A DNA stretch of 17,584 bases from Bacteroidales bacterium (GTDB taxonomy: Bacteria; Bacteroidota; Bacteroidia; Bacteroidales; P3). The notes under the pieces are model-generated. The model worked only from the letters and a program-made list of their open reading frames with translations, was not told the origin of the DNA and made no database searches. Position 1 is the first letter of the stretch, and each line of letters opens with the position of its first letter. Positions 13,884 to 17,584 of the stretch are shown here, piece after piece. The position numbers were made by a program, and so were the translations under genes. The stretch covers positions 1 to 17,584 of the forward strand of contig JAFWOP010000062.1 in the NCBI GenBank assembly GCA_017545365.1, read 5' to 3'.

Positions 13884-16226
13884 ATGAATGACATTTACGC
13901 AAAACAGATACTAAAAATATTTGCCAACAACCCTTTCGACTCGTTCAACCACAAGCAGGTGGAGTCGCGCATAGGGGTTCACGACAAGGGCAGCCGACAG
14001 CTGGTGATGGCCACCATTCTGGAGTTGGCCGAGTCCAAGATACTGATTGAGGACGAGAACGCCCGCGGGAAATACAAGATTAATCCCAAGAACATCAACG
14101 ACGACCTCCTGCCCAAGAACTACCTCATCGGCACCATCGACATGAAGCAGACGGGGAAAGCCTATGTCATACCCCAGGAAGAGGGGCGCGAGGACGTGCA
14201 GATTTCGCCCAACAACACCCACCACGCCCTCCATGGCGACACAGTCAAGGTGCTCATGTTTCCTCACCGCAAGATGCGCAAGCCCGAAGGACAGGTGGTT
14301 GAAATCCTGCAACGCGCCAAGACACGCTTCGTGGGCATCATACAGCGGCAGGACCGCTTCGCCTTCATGGTCAGCGACAGCCGCACCATGGTGGTCGACA
14401 TCTTCATCCCGCTTAGCGACCTCGGCGGTGCCGAGGACGGCGAGAAGGTGCTGGTGGAAATGACCGACTGGCCAGAGCGAATGAACAACCCCGTAGGCCG
14501 CGTCATCAAACGGCTCGGCCGCCCCGGTGACAACAACGTGGAGATGCAGTCTATCCTGGCCGAATACGACTTCCCCCTCGACTTCCCTCCCGAAGCCGAG
14601 CATGAGGCCGAACAGATAGCCGAGCCTACCGACAAAGACCTTGAAGGACGCAAGGACTTCCGCAATGTCACCACCTTCACCATCGACCCGGCCGACGCCA
14701 AAGACTTCGACGACGCCCTTTCGTTCCGCCCCATGAGGAATGGCAACTACGAAATCGGAGTACACATAGCCGACGTATCCCACTATGTCAAGCCAGGTTC
14801 TCACATCGACCGCGAAGCCTACGAACGCGGCACCAGCGTTTACTTGGTGGACCGCACCATATCCATGCTCCCCGAACGGCTCTGCAACGGCGTCTGCTCG
14901 TTGCGCCCCCACGAGGACAAACTCTGCTTCAGCGTCGTCATGGAGATGAACGACAAGGCCGAGGTCCTCAAAGTGTGGTTCGGCAAAAGCATCATCAACT
15001 CCGACTCGCGCTACGCCTACGAAGAAGCTCAGGACATCATCGAAGGGAAGAAGAGCGAACCCCTGTCCAAGTCCGACACGGCCATCCTCGAACTCCACAA
15101 GCTCGCCACCATCCTGCGCGAGGGGCGTTACAAAGACGGAGCCATCAACTTCGAGACCCAGGAGGTGAAATTCCAGCTGGACGAAAACGCCAAGCCCATC
15201 GGCGTATACATTAAGGAATCCAAAGAGGCCAACTGGCTGATTGAGGAGTTTATGCTGCTGGCAAACAAGAAGGTGGCCGAGCGGATAGGTGCCCCTTCTA
15301 GTACTACTAGCGATACTAAAAGCACTAGTAAATCTAGTAGCACTAAGGCTCCCAAGACCTTCGTCTACCGCGTCCACGACGAGCCCAACATGGAGAAGCT
15401 CAACACCTTTGTGGAGTTTGTCGGGAAACTGGGCTACACCATTAAGACCTCCTCACGGCGGGCTTTGGCACACAGCTACAACAGCCTTTTCAAATCCATC
15501 GCCGGGCGGGGCGAGGAGTATATGATTGACAGCATCGCCATCCGCACTATGTCCAAGGCCTTCTACAGCACCCACAACATCGGGCACTACGGCCTCGGAT
15601 TCAGCTACTACACCCACTTCACCTCCCCCATCCGCCGCTACCCCGACCTCATGGTGCACCGGCTGTTGGACCGCTACCTCCATGGCGGGGCCTCGGTCAG
15701 TGCCGACGAATATGAGGAATACTGCAACCACTGCTCCGTTATGGAGAAACGTGCCGCCGACGCCGAGCGCGCCAGCATCAAATACAAGCAGGCCGAATAC
15801 CTCAGCGACAAACTCGGCCAGGTATTCCCCGCCCTCATCTCCGGAGTCAGCAAGTGGGGCATCTATGCCGAAATCGAAGGCAACAAGTGTGAGGGCATGA
15901 TACCCATCGGAAACCTTCGGGGCGACTACTATATGCTCGACGAGGACAACTACCAAGTCATCGGCCGCCGCTATGGAAAATGCTACAAACTGGGCATGCC
16001 CGTCAACATACGTGTCAAAGGTGTGGATATGATGAAAAAGCTCATCGACTTCGACCTCGTAGAAGATGAGCCTGAGATGCCACGCCGCTCTGCCCCACAC
16101 AGAGGCGAGCCACACTCCGACAGAGAAGAGCACCGCAAAGGAGGACGAGGCAAGAAATCATCCGCCACACCCAAGCAAGGCAAAGGCAGAGCCTCCCGAA
16201 AGTCCTCAACTTCAAAGAAGAAGTAA
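13884..16226 (+). CDS. rnr: Ribonuclease R
   Basis: A processive 3'-5' exoribonuclease that degrades structured RNA; 780 aa from the ATG at 13884 (an in-frame TTG at 13866 adds six residues). A short N-terminal winged-helix-like region (FDSFNHKQVESRIG) and cold-shock domains precede the RNB domain. The catalytic acids are visible in TIDPADAKDFDDALSF (D268, D274, D276, D277), and the second RNB signature is THFTSPIRRYPDLMVHRLL. The S1 domain is at about 645-722 (SGVSKWGIYAEIEG), followed by a basic Arg/Lys/Ser tail (732-780) typical of RNase R. A Ser/Thr/Lys insertion at about 470-491 replaces the usual short linker before KTFVYRVHDEPN. The leader of 67 bases after dcp is C-rich and shows no promoter. 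Confidence 0.95.
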   Translation: MNDIYAKQILKIFANNPFDSFNHKQVESRIGVHDKGSRQLVMATILELAESKILIEDENARGKYKINPKNINDDLLPKNYLIGTIDMKQTGKAYVIPQEEGREDVQISPNNTHHALHGDTVKVLMFPHRKMRKPEGQVVEILQRAKTRFVGIIQRQDRFAFMVSDSRTMVVDIFIPLSDLGGAEDGEKVLVEMTDWPERMNNPVGRVIKRLGRPGDNNVEMQSILAEYDFPLDFPPEAEHEAEQIAEPTDKDLEGRKDFRNVTTFTIDPADAKDFDDALSFRPMRNGNYEIGVHIADVSHYVKPGSHIDREAYERGTSVYLVDRTISMLPERLCNGVCSLRPHEDKLCFSVVMEMNDKAEVLKVWFGKSIINSDSRYAYEEAQDIIEGKKSEPLSKSDTAILELHKLATILREGRYKDGAINFETQEVKFQLDENAKPIGVYIKESKEANWLIEEFMLLANKKVAERIGAPSSTTSDTKSTSKSSSTKAPKTFVYRVHDEPNMEKLNTFVEFVGKLGYTIKTSSRRALAHSYNSLFKSIAGRGEEYMIDSIAIRTMSKAFYSTHNIGHYGLGFSYYTHFTSPIRRYPDLMVHRLLDRYLHGGASVSADEYEEYCNHCSVMEKRAADAERASIKYKQAEYLSDKLGQVFPALISGVSKWGIYAEIEGNKCEGMIPIGNLRGDYYMLDEDNYQVIGRRYGKCYKLGMPVNIRVKGVDMMKKLIDFDLVEDEPEMPRRSAPHRGEPHSDREEHRKGGRGKKSSATPKQGKGRASRKSSTSKKK
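15297..15347 (+). repeat. rnr: Low-complexity CTAGTA/ACTAG-rich insertion inside rnr
   Basis: This stretch is built from repeated CTAGTA, ACTAG and AGCACTA words, including the palindromes CTAGTACTACTAG and ACTAGT. It encodes SSTTSDTKSTSKSSSTK. Codon use (AGT, ACT, TCT, AAA) differs sharply from the C-ending codons of the rest of rnr. The length is a multiple of three, so the frame is kept. Confidence 0.65.
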
Positions 16227-16249
16227 CCAGCCACTACAACAAAATAATA

Positions 16250-16273
16250 GAGGGTGCCCATTTGAGCACCCTC
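16250..16273. terminator. Hairpin between convergent rnr and rplI
   Basis: GAGGGTGC (16250-16257) pairs perfectly with GCACCCTC (16266-16273) around an eight-base loop. Outside it, ACAACAAAATAATA on the left and TTGTTGTTG on the right give weak U-rich tails in both directions. Its place, 24 bases after the rnr stop and 22 bases beyond the rplI stop, fits a bidirectional terminator. Confidence 0.75.
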
Positions 16274-16295
16274 TTGTTGTTGTATGAGAATTCAA

Positions 16296-16745
16296 TTATT
16301 CAGCAACAATTTCTACGTTAATCTGAGCCTTGACCTCTTTGTAGAGGTTAACGGTGGCGGGGAAGGTACCGACCTCTTTGAGCTTGGCACCGTCGACGAC
16401 GATTTTCTTACGGTCGACATCATAGTTGTGCTGCTCTTTCAGTGCATCGGCAATCTGCTCGGCGGTGATGGAGCCGAAGAGGTGGCCATTCTCACCCACC
16501 TTGGCGGTGAGGCGGACAGTCTTCTCATTCAATGCAGCCTGAAGCGTGGCGGCATCGGTGCGGAGCTTCTCTTCTTTGCGGGCGCGCTGACGCACATTCT
16601 CGTCACGCATTTTGCGGTTGGAGGGAGTAGCGATAATAGCCAGACCCTGAGGGAGAAGATAGTTGTTGGCGTATCCGTTCTTGACATTGACAATATCGTC
16701 CTTGTAACCCAGATTGGTCACATCTTGCAAAAGTATAATTTCCAT
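16296..16745 (-). CDS. rplI: 50S ribosomal protein L9
   Basis: A 149-aa protein, the same length as E. coli L9. The N-terminal domain binds 23S rRNA near the L1 stalk base; it carries the L9 signature LGYKDDIVNVKNGYANNYLL followed by PQGLAI. A long connecting helix (RKMRDENVRQRARKEEKL) and a C-terminal domain containing VGENGHLFGSITAEQI follow. It is the last gene of rpsF-rpsR-rplI, the standard bacterial order, 18 bases after rpsR. A strong Shine-Dalgarno site precedes the ATG. Confidence 0.98.
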   Translation of the reverse strand: MEIILLQDVTNLGYKDDIVNVKNGYANNYLLPQGLAIIATPSNRKMRDENVRQRARKEEKLRTDAATLQAALNEKTVRLTAKVGENGHLFGSITAEQIADALKEQHNYDVDRKKIVVDGAKLKEVGTFPATVNLYKEVKAQINVEIVAE

Positions 16746-16752
16746 TCTATTC

Positions 16753-16760
16753 TTCCTCCT
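16753..16760 (-). promoter_or_regulatory. rplI: Strong Shine-Dalgarno site of rplI
   Basis: On the minus strand AGGAGGAA ends seven bases before the rplI ATG. This is an unusually full anti-SD match for a phylum in which most leaders lack one. It sits in the 18-base gap between rpsR and rplI and may allow independent initiation on L9. Confidence 0.75.
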
Positions 16761-16763
16761 ATT

Positions 16764-17030
16764 TTATTTTAAACAATCGGCTACATAGGGCAGCAGAGCC
16801 AGATGGCGGGCGCGCTTGATGGCCTTGGACACTTTCTTCTGATACTTGTTGGAAGTACCGGTGATGCGGCGGGGCAGAATCTTACCCTGCTCGTTGACGA
16901 ACTTCAGCAGGAAGTCTGCATCCTTATAATCGATATACTTGATGCCGAGTTTCTTGAAACGGCAATATTTCTTGCGCTGTGTTTCAACAGCAATCGGGGT
17001 TAGATATTTGATTTCGGTTTCGTTAGCCAT
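16764..17030 (-). CDS. rpsR: 30S ribosomal protein S18
   Basis: An 88-aa protein, slightly longer than E. coli S18 (75 aa) through an N-terminal extension ([18 protein letters not shown]). The family core is clear: [19 protein letters not shown], then [20 protein letters not shown] and [20 protein letters not shown]. It pairs with S6 in the platform of the small subunit, and its gene follows rpsF as expected. The leader before the ATG is AT-rich with no Shine-Dalgarno site. Confidence 0.98.
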   Translation of the reverse strand: MANETEIKYLTPIAVETQRKKYCRFKKLGIKYIDYKDADFLLKFVNEQGKILPRRITGTSNKYQKKVSKAIKRARHLALLPYVADCLK

Positions 17031-17087
17031 AATACTGATTCGTTTGATGGTTTGTTTTTTAATTATTAACTGAACCCAACACTATGT

Positions 17088-17456
17088 TTATTTCTCCTCT
17101 TCAGCAACAGGAGCCTCTTCGGCAGCCTTCTTGGCGTTGCGTTTCTTCTCGTTGTATGCCACAGCATACTTGTCGAGCGAGACAGTGAGGAAGCGGAGCA
17201 GACGCTCGTCGCGCTTGTAAGCGATCTCCAGGTCGGCAATCACACTACCCTCGGCGTTGAACTCGATGAGGTAGTAAAATCCAGTGTTTTTCTTACGGAT
17301 TGGATAGGCCAGCTTACGCATGCCCCAATTGTTGGTGTAGACAATCTCTGCACCGCGGTCTTTTAAGAAGTTGGTGTACTTCTCTACCGTTTCCTTCATC
17401 TGGTCTTCAGACAAAACGGGAGTTACAATGAAAACGGTTTCGTAACGGTTTACCAT
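17088..17456 (-). CDS. rpsF: 30S ribosomal protein S6
   Basis: A 122-aa ribosomal protein, first gene of the operon, 57 bases before rpsR. The family pattern is complete: NRYETVFIVTPVLSEDQ at the start, NNWGMRKLAYPIRKKNTGFY in the middle and KRDERLLRFLTVSLDKYAV, followed by an acidic/alanine tail (KKAAEEAPVAEEEK). S6 binds 16S rRNA together with S18. The operon reads away from the tRNA-Thr gene located 55 bases upstream on the same strand. Confidence 0.98.
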   Translation of the reverse strand: MVNRYETVFIVTPVLSEDQMKETVEKYTNFLKDRGAEIVYTNNWGMRKLAYPIRKKNTGFYYLIEFNAEGSVIADLEIAYKRDERLLRFLTVSLDKYAVAYNEKKRNAKKAAEEAPVAEEEK

Positions 17457-17511
17457 AAATGATTAATTTATAAAATGAATAATTTAATAAAGTGTCATTC
17501 AAAAAAAACTG

Positions 17512-17584
<73 letters not shown>

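Noticed and set aside
13911..15377. Long minus-strand open frame (488 codons) opposite rnr
   Set aside because: It is the antisense shadow of a C-biased gene; the translation is low-complexity V/G/D/H-rich with no family pattern, while the plus strand encodes complete RNase R.
16284..16772. Plus-strand open frame opposite rplI
   Set aside because: It is antisense to the clearly conserved L9 gene and has no recognisable family motif of its own.
17501..17508. T8 run after tRNA-Thr as a terminator
   Set aside because: No stem precedes it other than the tRNA itself, so it may only be part of the rpsF leader.

Overview
The window reads as an ordinary chromosomal segment of a Bacteroidales-type bacterium (phylum Bacteroidota). 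The evidence is a PorT/SprT-family protein of the type IX secretion system (T9SS), a BspA-like leucine-rich-repeat protein with a C-terminal T9SS sorting domain, a DUF4476 protein, a coiled-coil lipoprotein of a Bacteroidales type, AnsA-type asparaginase, tRNAs without an encoded CCA end, and mostly AT-rich leaders without a Shine-Dalgarno site. I cannot name a genus. Core genes are GC-rich with a strong C bias on the sense strand.

Layout. Positions 1-44 hold the 3' part of tRNA-Phe, followed by a terminator hairpin. From 136 to 7688 seven genes lie head to tail on the plus strand, with overlaps or small gaps: an OmpR-type response regulator, a short sensor kinase, a hotdog thioesterase, L-asparaginase I, PorT, a COG2509-type FAD protein starting at TTG with a good Shine-Dalgarno site, and uvrB. 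A secreted DUF4476 protein follows at 7730-8512. At about 8530-10192 lies an AT-richer, internally repeated BspA-like T9SS cargo gene. It has no visible signal peptide and is split by a one-base frameshift, so it looks like a decaying surface-protein gene. Positions 10193-10680 are noncoding and hold short repeats, palindromes and a minus-strand terminator. A minus-strand coiled-coil lipoprotein gene (10681-11559) is divergent from a secreted M3 peptidyl-dipeptidase (11702-13816), which is followed by RNase R (13884-16226). A hairpin separates RNase R from the convergent minus-strand operon rpsF-rpsR-rplI, and a complete tRNA-Thr(CGT) closes the window.

How the parts fit. The window mixes housekeeping functions (DNA repair, RNA decay, ribosomal proteins, tRNAs) with envelope functions typical of the phylum: PorT for T9SS export, one broken T9SS cargo gene, one lipoprotein, one exported peptidase and one exported DUF4476 protein. 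The two-component system at the head of the seven-gene run is the only obvious regulator; whether it controls the genes behind it cannot be read from the sequence.

I found no CRISPR array, prophage, intact insertion sequence, toxin-antitoxin pair, secondary-metabolite cluster or convincing new defence system. The points most worth a second look are the split BspA/T9SS gene, the 13-bp repeats that flank the lipoprotein gene, the unexplained structured intergenic DNA at 10193-10550, the low-complexity in-frame insertions in UvrB and RNase R, and the histidine kinase with no room for a sensor domain.
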